Assembly: GCA_014163555.1 (NCBI GenBank)
Contig: JACJGO010000026.1
Location: 1-64,000, forward strand
Direction of reading: 5' to 3'
From: Flavisolibacter longurius
GTDB lineage: Bacteria; Bacteroidota; Bacteroidia; Chitinophagales; Chitinophagaceae
Length of the DNA: 64,000 nt
Part shown: piece after piece, positions 36,066 to 43,667 of the stretch
Numbering within the stretch: the stretch's first letter is position 1
Layout: every line of letters begins with the position of its first letter
Program-made: the position numbers and the translations under genes
The notes under the pieces: model-generated
Told to the model about the DNA's origin: nothing
Seen by the model: the letters and a program-made list of their open reading frames with translations, nothing else
The model's database searches: none

Positions 36066-36153
36066 CCCGTTTGGATTTTAAAAGCTGAAAATGTTGGAAG
36101 TCATTGCGGTATCCACTCCTTGAAGTGTCTGATGAAAAAGGTTTGCAATTTCA

Positions 36154-36518
36154 TCGCATCGGGCTTGCCGGCGAATGACCGACCGAGGCGGGTCGCACGG
36201 AGTGGAGTGGCTTTGTTATTCTAAAAATTTGTGGGAAGCGAAACGGCGTGCGCCGCCGCAGGGAGCGAGTGAAACCGGTAAGCCGGTTGCGAACAATTAG
36301 CGTTGCAAGGCCTTCTCTTCTGAGTCTTAAAGCTTCTGGAAAACTTTGGAGACAGAAGTGAAGGTCTTGTCTTTCATTGGTGTTTTTGATGGCTAGATGA
36401 AGTTTGATTAAGTCATCAAACAATACCGCTTTTACAGTCTGTTGCTTTATTTTTTGGGAATCTGTCGGCATTGGGCTTGCTGTGGCCGACCGACACGTTG
36501 AGGGTCGCCGGAGTGAAG
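36154..36518. repeat. Imperfect direct repeat (about 36154-36206 and 36465-36518)
   Basis: Both copies start with GCAT(C/T)GGGCTTGC, contain GACCGAC and GGGTCGC, and end in CGGAGTG. They are about 310 nt apart in noncoding DNA. They may be a regulator or replication/transfer-related site of the element, and I cannot tell which. Confidence 0.45.
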
Positions 36519-36831
36519 CGTTTATATTGTTGGAAAGGCGTTAGAAATAGCTGAACGTAGGCGCTCCGAAATCGTGAGGGAGTAGCGGCGAGCCGAGTGC
36601 CGCTTGGATTTTTGCAAGGTGTTCTGCCGTGAGGCACGAGCGGCTGTACGCCGGAAATCTTGAGGTTCATTTCAATTTTCTTCACCGGCGGAATTGCAGA
36701 GATTTCTTTAAACCTGGTGTCTTATTGGTACCTGAACTTGAGAAGTGCTGCACTATTTTGCTTTAAGTTTGAAGCTTTGTAAGAAATTTACCAGTGTAGA
36801 AAATATTTTTTGAAGCTATTCTCAAGAAAAT

Positions 36832-37215
36832 ATGATTATCGGAATTGGTTCTGACATTGTTGAACATGACGTTACGGAGAAGCTTCAGTGGAGTTCTGAT
36901 CTGACGTTGCTGAAACGAATTTTCTCTTCGCAAGAATTGGAACTATACCAAGCCGAACCCTCCATAAAATTTCTTTCGGCAAGGTTTGCGGTTAAAGAAG
37001 CGGTTCTAAAATGTTTGGGTGTTGGCATGGAACAAGGACTTGCTTTGACGGAAATACAAACCCTCAACGATAAAAACGGCAAGCCCCAAGTCGAACTTAC
37101 CGGAGAAGTGAAAAAGCTTGCGGATGCAAAGAGCATTGAAGTCTGGCACGTAAGCATCACTCACACGAAAAACCTATCCCTTGCTTTTATAATCGCCGAA
37201 GGGAGCAAAGCTTAG
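36832..37215 (+). CDS. acpS: Holo-[acyl-carrier-protein] synthase (4'-phosphopantetheinyl transferase)
   Basis: A 127-residue AcpS-type transferase that moves 4'-phosphopantetheine from CoA to a serine of a carrier protein. The Mg-binding residues are Asp8 (IGIGSDIVE) and Glu56 (FAVKEAVLKCLG). The C-terminal WHVSITHTKNLSLAFIIAE is typical. As it sits on a mobile element, it is unlikely to be the housekeeping copy. It runs convergently into the MazG-like gene, overlapping its 3' end by 42 nt. The far end of that operon encodes an acyl-carrier-like protein, a plausible substrate. Confidence 0.9.
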   Translation: MIIGIGSDIVEHDVTEKLQWSSDLTLLKRIFSSQELELYQAEPSIKFLSARFAVKEAVLKCLGVGMEQGLALTEIQTLNDKNGKPQVELTGEVKKLADAKSIEVWHVSITHTKNLSLAFIIAEGSKA

Positions 37216-38070
37216 TTTACGGTTGTCCATATCCGCTGTTATATAACCTTGCTTGCACTGCTGCAACTGCCGCCAAACATCATAGCCTTGCAAAATCGCT
37301 TCTTCCCATTGTTTCTCCTTTCTATCCTTGACTTCTAAGTGATCGGTCATCTTTTTTATTGTTTTCAACAAATCATCGTCCACATGTTTTATCCCTTGCA
37401 ACCAATTGTGGTCTTTTGCATAGCTGTACACCAAAGCCGCTATCCCTTCTTCAATAACGTTTGCCCTTCCTCCGTCTTCCACTTCATCAACCGCCAGACT
37501 GCTTTTTCGTTTGCGGCTTAGGTGCTTTCGCAACACTGGCGACCAGCCCAATACTGCGAGGTAGGAAATGTGAAATACGTCGTGGTAGCGGTAGCCATCA
37601 TCGGTGTAGGAATTATCGGTCAGCGGGTCGCCAACCTGCATGTCGTCCGCATAGATGACGACCGTGGGATAGCTGCCAGCATTTTGTTCCCTGATGCAAA
37701 AAGTGATTTTCCGTGGCAGTTGTTGGGTGGAAGGATATTGTTCATCATAACGTTTGGTAGTTATTGCACCTTTCGGTTCTTCACTCCACCTGTGATAAGT
37801 CTTCTTCAAATTTTCTTCGGCAATTTGCTCCAGCGAAATCCCATACTTGGTAGCGGTGCTTGTCAAGTACCAAAGGATGTCCCCAAGTTCTTCCACAACC
37901 GCTCTGTTGAACGTTGTAAAGGCATCTCCATCCCGAAGATGCTTTTTGTAAATTGTCAATAGTTCGCCAGCTTCTCCTGAGAGGCCGAGAAGGCTTATTA
38001 AAAGCCCTTCCCGTGTATTGGGATTTAAATCGGTCTTGGCTGCTTTTAGTTGGTATTCGTTAAGCTCCAT
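37174..38070 (-). CDS. MazG-like nucleoside triphosphate pyrophosphohydrolase with C-terminal extension
   Basis: A 298-residue protein. Residues 1-110 are an all-alpha NTP pyrophosphatase (MazG-like) domain. SLLGLSGEAGELLTIYKKHL supplies ExxE and VVEELGDILWYLTSTATKYG supplies ExxD. The remaining 180 residues (YRYHDVFHISYLAVLGWSP, VIEEGIAALVYSYA) have a second, possibly MazG-related helical domain that I cannot name. MazG-like enzymes remove unwanted dNTPs, and in thymine-hypermodifying phages they clear dTTP or dUTP. The ATG at 38070 overlaps the upstream gene by 25 nt. The longer frame lies entirely within that gene. Confidence 0.8.
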   Translation of the reverse strand: MELNEYQLKAAKTDLNPNTREGLLISLLGLSGEAGELLTIYKKHLRDGDAFTTFNRAVVEELGDILWYLTSTATKYGISLEQIAEENLKKTYHRWSEEPKGAITTKRYDEQYPSTQQLPRKITFCIREQNAGSYPTVVIYADDMQVGDPLTDNSYTDDGYRYHDVFHISYLAVLGWSPVLRKHLSRKRKSSLAVDEVEDGGRANVIEEGIAALVYSYAKDHNWLQGIKHVDDDLLKTIKKMTDHLEVKDRKEKQWEEAILQGYDVWRQLQQCKQGYITADMDNRKLSFAPFGDYKSKG

Positions 38071-39152
38071 AAATCTTGAACGTTTTTGTGGTTGGCCGGC
38101 TTGATGTTTTGATTTATGCCCCACTTGGGTGGAAACCAAAAATCAATCGGCTTTGCGGTCGCTTTGAAGGTTTGCTTTATTCTTGTTCGTTCGCTGTTTC
38201 CTTTAATGTCCGGATGTTTGACCCGTGCGTATTTATCTACTTCGCAAAAGAGGTTTTGGCAGTCTATAAGCTGTAACGGGCGGCCCCAAAGGTTTTTAAA
38301 GGACAAGCCTAATCGCTCAAATTCAATTTCCTGCCTATCGGTCATCAGTTTGATGACCTCCACATTACTAAGACCCCCTGTATCTGAAAAGCATTTGCTG
38401 ATGCCGCCCTTGGCGCCGGGCCCTGGCACCACAAAATCGGCTTCGGAGAAATTCAAAATCTCCGAATAGTTGATGTCAATGACGAACTGATAGGCTAAAA
38501 AATCGCCCAAACCTGGCAACTGTTTTATCATCTCAAATGCCTGTTGCATCGTCTTTGCCTCTGTTAATCGCTCGTGGGTATTTTTCTTGATGACAAGCTC
38601 AATCAGTTTTAGATGATTGGAGTGTTTTCTGGGAAACCCAAAGGCGGACCTGCCGGACGGCATTATGTAAGCCGCCGAATAAATGCGTTTGCTGCTGCTC
38701 ATGGCTTGTCTTAGAACGGCATCGTATTTTTCAAAGTCATACTCTTCGAAAGTCAAAGCCCCCAATTTCGCCGTCAGCAATTCCCACGTCTCAATCTTGT
38801 TGAATAGTTTGAACAAAAGAATTCGGAAGAGCGTCTCTTTAGGCGAAGTCGGCAAGTCTTTATTGTAAATAACGTTTCTGATTAGATATTGACTTACCCG
38901 GTCAGACGCCCGATACACGTTTGTAAATTTGTATTTATTGATAATTGGGTCGGGCGACCAAGGTGGCTGCATTCCGGCGAAACGGTTAAAAAATACTTCT
39001 TGTCTGGCGGCGGCAAATCTCCAATAGCTGTCAAAAACTGTAGTAGGCTTTGCGGGTGAAAGATGTGTGTGAACAGTCAATGCAGGTTTATTATTCAGGC
39101 GTTGGCCTTCGCTTCTGGCAGTTCTATCATTTAAAGGTTGTGGCATAATCAT
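38046..39152 (-). CDS. 5-hmdU DNA kinase helical-domain / thymine pyrophosphorylase-like protein
   Basis: A 368-residue protein. I recognise the all-helical domain known from 5-hydroxymethyl-dUMP DNA kinases and alpha-glutamyl/putrescinyl-thymine pyrophosphorylases. Key segments are FDSYWRFAAARQEVFFNR, PWSPDPIINKYKFTNVYRA, SDRVSQYLIRNVIY and NKIETWELL. A helix-hairpin-helix-like LPGLGDFLAYQFVIDINYSE is followed by ADFVVPGPGAKGGISKCF, as in DNA-glycosylase-type folds. There is no P-loop, so it is not itself a kinase. In phages, relatives act on 5-hydroxymethyluracil in DNA. It lies 9 nt from the thymidylate-synthase-like gene. Family assignment is from memory of motif patterns. Confidence 0.75.
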   Translation of the reverse strand: MIMPQPLNDRTARSEGQRLNNKPALTVHTHLSPAKPTTVFDSYWRFAAARQEVFFNRFAGMQPPWSPDPIINKYKFTNVYRASDRVSQYLIRNVIYNKDLPTSPKETLFRILLFKLFNKIETWELLTAKLGALTFEEYDFEKYDAVLRQAMSSSKRIYSAAYIMPSGRSAFGFPRKHSNHLKLIELVIKKNTHERLTEAKTMQQAFEMIKQLPGLGDFLAYQFVIDINYSEILNFSEADFVVPGPGAKGGISKCFSDTGGLSNVEVIKLMTDRQEIEFERLGLSFKNLWGRPLQLIDCQNLFCEVDKYARVKHPDIKGNSERTRIKQTFKATAKPIDFWFPPKWGINQNIKPANHKNVQDLWSLTNTN

Positions 39153-39161
39153 TCGGCAAAC

Positions 39162-39911
39162 TTAGCCTTCTTGTAGACTGGGAGGAGCAATGGTGTTTGA
39201 CAGTATATTTTTTGCTTCCGTTTTTGTGATTTCAAGTTGCTCAATGCTTACAAGGCAGTTTAGGCGTTCAAATGTCAAACCGGTTTCCTTGGCCACAAAT
39301 TTTCCAAGGTTGATTAGCCCTAACCAATTGCCGTAAGCTTTCCGGTAAAGGAGTTGAATGGCGTAGAAGCTATTGAGCACAAGGCCACCATCGGCGCTTA
39401 CAAAGAAGGTAACGTGTTGCAAGCACGGAAAGCCTTGGTACGGCCCGTTTATGTGGTCTTCCCGTGGGTCAAATATTGAAGCCTGCAGCTTGGAACGCCT
39501 GACGCTTTGGTTGTCCCGGAGCGAGGAAACAATTCCTTCCAGTTGATTAATCCTTTTGTCGTAGGCGACGAGCCGTTCAAAGTAGGTCCCTCTTCGGTTT
39601 CTTGTATCAATCTTGTGAAGGCGTGGCAAGTTTGCGATGTACTCTCTGTAAAGGGCATGCCGATCTTGTTTGCAAAGTTCGTAGAGCGACTGCGGGAAAA
39701 TGGTTTCCGAAACCGTGTCCACCGACGTTTCTTCATTGCGTTGCAAATCGGCATCTAAGGCTTGCCTGATTTCCTGCACTTCATCAAAACCTGTAAGGGT
39801 TAGCGTCAGCGGTGTAATCTCTCGGCTTGGTTCAGCAATGGCACGTTCGAGAACTCTGCGCCAGGCATGCGACAAGTTGGTTTCTTCTACCAAAAAAGGT
39901 TTTGTATTCAT
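39162..39911 (-). CDS. Thymidylate synthase-like protein
   Basis: A 249-residue protein whose C-terminal half matches the thymidylate synthase / dNMP hydroxymethylase fold. RRSKLQASIFDPREDH is followed by GFPCLQHVTFFVSADGGLVL, where the Cys after Pro fits the catalytic cysteine. Next comes the helix YGNWLGLINLGKFVAKETGL, with an Asn at the position that reads the pyrimidine. The R-S-x-D substrate loop of true synthases is not conserved (it reads FYAIQLLYRK). I infer a relative that modifies a pyrimidine nucleotide rather than housekeeping ThyA. It overlaps the ImmA/IrrE gene by 4 nt (ATGA). Confidence 0.65.
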   Translation of the reverse strand: MNTKPFLVEETNLSHAWRRVLERAIAEPSREITPLTLTLTGFDEVQEIRQALDADLQRNEETSVDTVSETIFPQSLYELCKQDRHALYREYIANLPRLHKIDTRNRRGTYFERLVAYDKRINQLEGIVSSLRDNQSVRRSKLQASIFDPREDHINGPYQGFPCLQHVTFFVSADGGLVLNSFYAIQLLYRKAYGNWLGLINLGKFVAKETGLTFERLNCLVSIEQLEITKTEAKNILSNTIAPPSLQEG

Positions 39912-40786
39912 AGTTCGTCAATTGCGTTTTCTAAATGGCGGTTTTCGGCAAGCCCGGCGTATTGGAAATTTTGTATTCGGACGAAGACACCCATACTTCC
40001 ATCGGGTGCGGCGGCACGAACGATGCCCGGCCTAACGGCAACGTATCCGGTTCCAAAAACCGTTGCCTGCTGTTTACGAAGATGGTCTCCCTCTACCTCC
40101 ACATCGGCCGGCAAAACGATGTAGTTGGAAACCTCCAAATCAACAACGGGTGATTTTGAATGCTTATCAATAATCTTGAAGTGTGCGTTCTCCGTGCCGG
40201 CTGGAAACAGGCTGGCGAACATTTTTTTGGGCGTCGCTTTCAAAAGGACCATTGCCGTGGTCTCAGAAATAATTTGGTTGGCCCGGCAATGATTCACAAG
40301 GGTTTGGTAGCCTACGCCAAACGAAGAGCAAACCGTATAGAAGTCAAGCGGAGAAGCTGTTTTGGGCGCCCACTTCCGTTTAGTGAAGGCCGCCTCAATA
40401 CCCGCCACCGGCATCAGCAGCGCTCCGGCAAAAGCATCTACTAACAATTCGTCCGGGTCGAACGAAGTTGTTTGACCCGTTCCGTCAAACAGGGCATCTA
40501 CCTTTAGGCCGTGACCGAATACGTGATGGCCGAATTCATGGGCACAGGTGTAACTTCTTCGAGGCAAAGGGCGTTGGTTCGACAGCAGAATGGTTGGATA
40601 GGTACCGTCCTCCTGCTTGGTGTAGAAGCCTTCCATGCTGATGTCAACAAACCTTACGGTAACGCCCAACTTTGCACACACGTCGTAAATATTCACAGGC
40701 TGAAACATATTTAGACCCAACTGCATTCTAACCTCGTCAGCCTTTAGCAAAGCCTTTTTAAACAATGGTGTCATTGTGCTTGTCAT
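39908..40786 (-). CDS. ImmA/IrrE family zinc metallopeptidase
   Basis: A 292-residue protein with the HExxH active site His83-Glu84...His87 (CAHEFGHHVFGHG) and the downstream ELLVDAFAGALLMP that supplies the third ligand. Such proteases cleave XRE-type repressors to switch on mobile or stress genes. Here the XRE gene overlaps it by 4 nt upstream and the thymidylate-synthase-like gene overlaps it by 4 nt downstream, so it is the likely control pair of this operon. Confidence 0.9.
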   Translation of the reverse strand: MTSTMTPLFKKALLKADEVRMQLGLNMFQPVNIYDVCAKLGVTVRFVDISMEGFYTKQEDGTYPTILLSNQRPLPRRSYTCAHEFGHHVFGHGLKVDALFDGTGQTTSFDPDELLVDAFAGALLMPVAGIEAAFTKRKWAPKTASPLDFYTVCSSFGVGYQTLVNHCRANQIISETTAMVLLKATPKKMFASLFPAGTENAHFKIIDKHSKSPVVDLEVSNYIVLPADVEVEGDHLRKQQATVFGTGYVAVRPGIVRAAAPDGSMGVFVRIQNFQYAGLAENRHLENAIDEL

Positions 40787-41124
40787 TTCGGTAAAATTTT
40801 CAGAAGGTAAAACAGCTTCTCCCTGTCCTCTTTGCTCATCTTGCCCAACTCTCTTGCCGCCAGTTTAAGCTGTTCGGACATGTGCGTGTCGTTCTCTTCT
40901 TCACGAAGCAGCAGCCACGACGTATCAACCTTGTACAAATCGGCAAACTGGACGAGTTCTTCGGCGCTCACCTTTCGTTTGCCGGCTTCTATCTCCGAAA
41001 TGGCCGGACGTTGCAAGCCCAACTTATCTGCGGCTTGTGCTTGCGAAAGACCTGATAGCATCCTGGCTTCTTTCAGACGGGCAGCGATTTTTTCCCGTTC
41101 CGGACTTACGTTGTTAGTTTCCAT
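40783..41124 (-). CDS. XRE family helix-turn-helix regulator
   Basis: A 113-residue protein with a Cro/C1-type HTH (ARLKEARMLSGLSQAQAADK then LQRPAISEIEAGKRKVSAEE) and a helical C-terminus. It probably represses its own operon and is the expected target of the neighbouring ImmA/IrrE protease. It overlaps the upstream carrier-like gene by 11 nt. Confidence 0.9.
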   Translation of the reverse strand: METNNVSPEREKIAARLKEARMLSGLSQAQAADKLGLQRPAISEIEAGKRKVSAEELVQFADLYKVDTSWLLLREEENDTHMSEQLKLAARELGKMSKEDREKLFYLLKILPK

Positions 41125-41419
41125 GTGTTGTCTCTTGAGGTTGTTTGTGTTTGGCTTTTTTGTGCAGCGCTTGGGCCGCCTCTCTTATAGTGAGTTGCTT
41201 ATTTAAACTTTTGTCATAAAAAGGATAGCAGTTGTTGGGTATGTCCACATCGAGGGCTGCGGCGATGCGGCCGATGGCCGTAACAAGTACCTGGCTTTTG
41301 AAAAAGGCGCTGGGAAGACAGTCGCAGTCAATCGAAACCGGTGTTTCTAATTGCTCCTTAATTTCTTCCAGGACCGCCTTAATTTTTTGTTCGATTACGT
41401 CCTCCTCAATCGCCAACAT
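41114..41419 (-). CDS. Acyl-carrier-protein-like small protein
   Basis: A 101-residue protein with the helix pattern of acyl carrier proteins. Helix I is EEDVIEQKIKAVLEEIKEQL, helix II begins FFKSQVLVTAIGRIAAALDV, DIPNNCYPFYDK follows, and the last helix is LTIREAAQALHKK. The Ser in FKSQVLV sits where ACPs have the phosphopantetheine serine (D-S-L/M), though the preceding Asp is Lys. It is the first gene of the minus-strand operon and the only candidate substrate seen for the AcpS encoded at the other end. The assignment is from pattern only. Confidence 0.5.
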   Translation of the reverse strand: MLAIEEDVIEQKIKAVLEEIKEQLETPVSIDCDCLPSAFFKSQVLVTAIGRIAAALDVDIPNNCYPFYDKSLNKQLTIREAAQALHKKAKHKQPQETTHGN

Positions 41420-41748
41420 GATGTATTATTTTCGTACAAATTTAGTAGGAAAATCTTACCAAATAAAATTTTGTTCAATTAATGGTATTGTTGAAGTACC
41501 TCGGATGTCAGTCAAAATGTTGCAATGCGTGTGACTGGAAAGGGCAACGACTAAATCCCAAAATCTCTCGGCATCACTGCGATGTATTCGCTGGCGGTTG
41601 TGAGGATTGAGCATCAGCCATTGCGCAAGGGATAGAAGCGAAAATCCTTTATGCCGCAGGCAAAAAGATTGGAGCGGATAGCCCGGCCCGGAGGGTGCGC
41701 CCCGTCACTTTTAGCGATTCAAGTTTGTGTTGGCTGAAGAAAGGCGTG
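41420..41748. ncRNA. Intergenic region with a hairpin-rich element, possibly noncoding RNA
   Basis: About 330 nt without a gene. The segment about 41618-41720 forms several short hairpins (GGATAGAAGCGAAAATCC, TGCCGCAGGCA, then GGATAGCCCGG) with a repeated AAGCG/GAGCG pattern. I have an impression of similar segments between genes in other Bacteroidetes but cannot verify it. It separates the two cargo loci and may be a transcript end or repeat element. Confidence 0.3.
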
Positions 41749-42540
41749 TCATTTCTCCCAAATCACACTAATCGTATAATTGAAAGATTTAGCAAACAGG
41801 CAGTACTCAAAAAACCGGGTGTCAGGCTCGTCTTCGCTGCGCATTTCAAACCAGTCTGATTTCCAAATATCTTGTTTGGACTCGTCACCAACGTATGCCT
41901 TCTTACCTAAAAACATTTCATAGGCAACAGTGCCAGTTGGTGGCGCAGCGTTCATCTTTAAGTGGGAGAAGTGATAAAAGTCATCTGACCTTTTAAACCA
42001 CTTTACTTGGTTATCCTTACAGTACACAACAAATACAGGATGGTTGCCCCGCTTTACAAACTTCAAAATAGTTGCGGTCTTACTTACGCCAAAGCGATTA
42101 GCCAGATGTTCAATTACTTTTGGCTCAAACTTCTTTCGTTCGCATTCTTTGTAAAACAGTTCGGAAGGCATTAAAAATTCGGCAGCAAATTCGTTTGCTT
42201 CCATTTCCTGCGGACCGGCTTTGTACCAGTTCATCAGGTCTTCTTCCGTATCGGAAAAGATAGGGCGCAGGCTGCGGTGCATTTCGTAATGGCCTAACTC
42301 GTGTGCAGCAGCAAATCGTTTCTTTGTTTCAAATTGAATTAACGAGTTGATGGTAATGATGGAGCGATTGTCTACCGATACGATTTCACCTTCTTTACCG
42401 TCAAGGGGCGTTTCTTCGTAAAACGCCTTCCTGCCTAAAATAATCTTCGGTAATGGAAATTCGGTGGGGTCATTCAGTCCGCATTCATCCAATACTCGTT
42501 TTGCGCAAAGTTCTGCCTGCGAGTACTTGAAGGTCATCAT
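41749..42540 (-). CDS. Second ImmA/IrrE family metallopeptidase
   Basis: A 263-residue zinc peptidase with His80-Glu81...His84 (AAAHELGHYEMH) and the downstream NEFAAEFLMPSELFYKE segment supplying the third ligand. The C-terminal half is a beta-rich domain. It overlaps the upstream small gene by 4 nt and is the last gene of a three-gene operon divergent from the ubiquitin-like genes. It may cleave a regulator, possibly the sigma-like protein or its partner. Confidence 0.9.
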   Translation of the reverse strand: MMTFKYSQAELCAKRVLDECGLNDPTEFPLPKIILGRKAFYEETPLDGKEGEIVSVDNRSIITINSLIQFETKKRFAAAHELGHYEMHRSLRPIFSDTEEDLMNWYKAGPQEMEANEFAAEFLMPSELFYKECERKKFEPKVIEHLANRFGVSKTATILKFVKRGNHPVFVVYCKDNQVKWFKRSDDFYHFSHLKMNAAPPTGTVAYEMFLGKKAYVGDESKQDIWKSDWFEMRSEDEPDTRFFEYCLFAKSFNYTISVIWEK

Positions 42541-42950
42541 GCGTTTTTATCCGGTGCTTTCATAAACTTCAGGGTAAAGTGTTTTATCAGGATGTTCCTA
42601 ATATCTTCCTGGGTAAGGCTCTCAACATTCCGGAAACTCATGGACAGTTCTTCTTTTTGCACCAAATCCGGTAGCGAAAAATTGATGTTGCCTAACAAAT
42701 CGTCCACCCATTGGGTGGCTTGCGCTTTTACCGCTTCGGCCATTTGCATTTCCTTTTCGGTTCTGTTGGCGTTTGCCATCATCTGCATCTGCTTAATGCG
42801 CTTCAATCCATCCGCAAGCAATTTTTCCGTGTTCACTCCTTCGGATGCCAAGAATTCTTTTGCGGCTTCCTTGCTATTGCTGTCGTGTTGTGCCGCTTCA
42901 AAAAACAAATTCACAAAATCGCACTTTGGCTGATTTTTCTTTTTACTCAT
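42537..42950 (-). CDS. Hypothetical small protein between sigma-like and ImmA/IrrE genes
   Basis: A 137-residue helical protein, not recognised. It has a central QMQMMANANRTEKEMQMAEA helix and an acidic/hydrophobic C-terminus. It overlaps both neighbours by 4 nt, so its amount is tied to theirs. It could be an anti-sigma-like partner or protease substrate, which is inference from position only. Confidence 0.5.
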   Translation of the reverse strand: MSKKKNQPKCDFVNLFFEAAQHDSNSKEAAKEFLASEGVNTEKLLADGLKRIKQMQMMANANRTEKEMQMAEAVKAQATQWVDDLLGNINFSLPDLVQKEELSMSFRNVESLTQEDIRNILIKHFTLKFMKAPDKNA

Positions 42951-43558
42951 ACAGACGGTATGTTTTTAGTGAAGTGTAGCGTAGCCCGGTTTAAAACCGT
43001 GGTCAGCCGCCGCATTCCATTGTCAAAGGCACTTGCTTGCATCTCAAATTCCTTTATCACCTCGCGGCGCTTCAGGCCGTAAGTATAAAGGCCCAGAAAA
43101 ATATTCTCCGCATCGGCATCGCCCTGAATTTCCTTTTCGATGTAGTCTTTCACAGTTTCGTAGTCAAGGTCATCGGGGAACAGGGCTTCAATGTGCGGGA
43201 GAATACGGTCTAAGTAGGGAGCATGTTCATCGTCGTCATCATCGCAATGCGCAAAGACGTCTTGTGTCAAGCGGTTTTCTTTTTTGCGCAAATCATTGCC
43301 AACAAGGGAGCGAACGAGATTGTACTGCAGGTAATCCAGCAGTTCACCCTTGGATGCGTCAAACTTTTCAGGTTCTTCCAAATATTTTCCAATTGCCGCA
43401 AAAGCATAGTCCTCGGCTTGTTTACCCATTAAAAAGCTGTCGGTTTTTCCACCCCTGAACCACGGTTTTCCCTTAGCCAGGGAACGGGTGAATGCGACCA
43501 GCCTCAAAATAATCTCGTCCCAATCTATTGAAGCCGGAACACTGGTCTGTGTACTCAT
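42947..43558 (-). CDS. Sigma-70-like (ECF-type) protein
   Basis: A 203-residue protein with a sigma region-2-like part (GGKTDSFLMGKQAEDYAFAA, then PEKFDASKGELLDYLQYNLV) and a region-4-like helix pair (YGLKRREVIKEFEMQASAFD). A linker rich in Asp (CDDDDDEHAP) lies between. It probably directs transcription of this locus, perhaps including the divergent ubiquitin-like operon 110 nt away. Assignment as a sigma factor rests on layout and a few motifs. Confidence 0.6.
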   Translation of the reverse strand: MSTQTSVPASIDWDEIILRLVAFTRSLAKGKPWFRGGKTDSFLMGKQAEDYAFAAIGKYLEEPEKFDASKGELLDYLQYNLVRSLVGNDLRKKENRLTQDVFAHCDDDDDEHAPYLDRILPHIEALFPDDLDYETVKDYIEKEIQGDADAENIFLGLYTYGLKRREVIKEFEMQASAFDNGMRRLTTVLNRATLHFTKNIPSV

Positions 43559-43667
43559 TTGTGTACGAGTTCATGTTAGTAAATGTTGGAAAACTAATTT
43601 TTTTTACGGCCACCTGCAAAAAAAATCGCCGTGCCAACAGTACACCTTAACAACAAAATTTTTTACA

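Larger units (their letters stand above)
36016..36831. other. Long intergenic region without a supported gene
   Basis: About 800 nt between the structured element and acpS. It holds a hairpin with a T-tract on the plus strand and an imperfect direct repeat. Two short minus-strand frames cover much of it, but they are arginine-, proline- and serine-rich translations of the repeat DNA and I do not accept them as genes. Confidence 0.5.

Noticed and set aside
36151-36685. Two minus-strand open frames in the 36 kb noncoding region
   Set aside because: They are Arg/Pro/Ser-rich, cover the direct-repeat DNA, and have no recognisable domain.
38046-39152. Nucleoside or DNA kinase
   Set aside because: The helical domain family includes kinases, but no P-loop (GxxxxGKS/T) is present in this protein.
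39162-39911. Housekeeping thymidylate synthase (thyA)
   Set aside because: The substrate loop and length differ, and it is embedded in a mobile-element operon.
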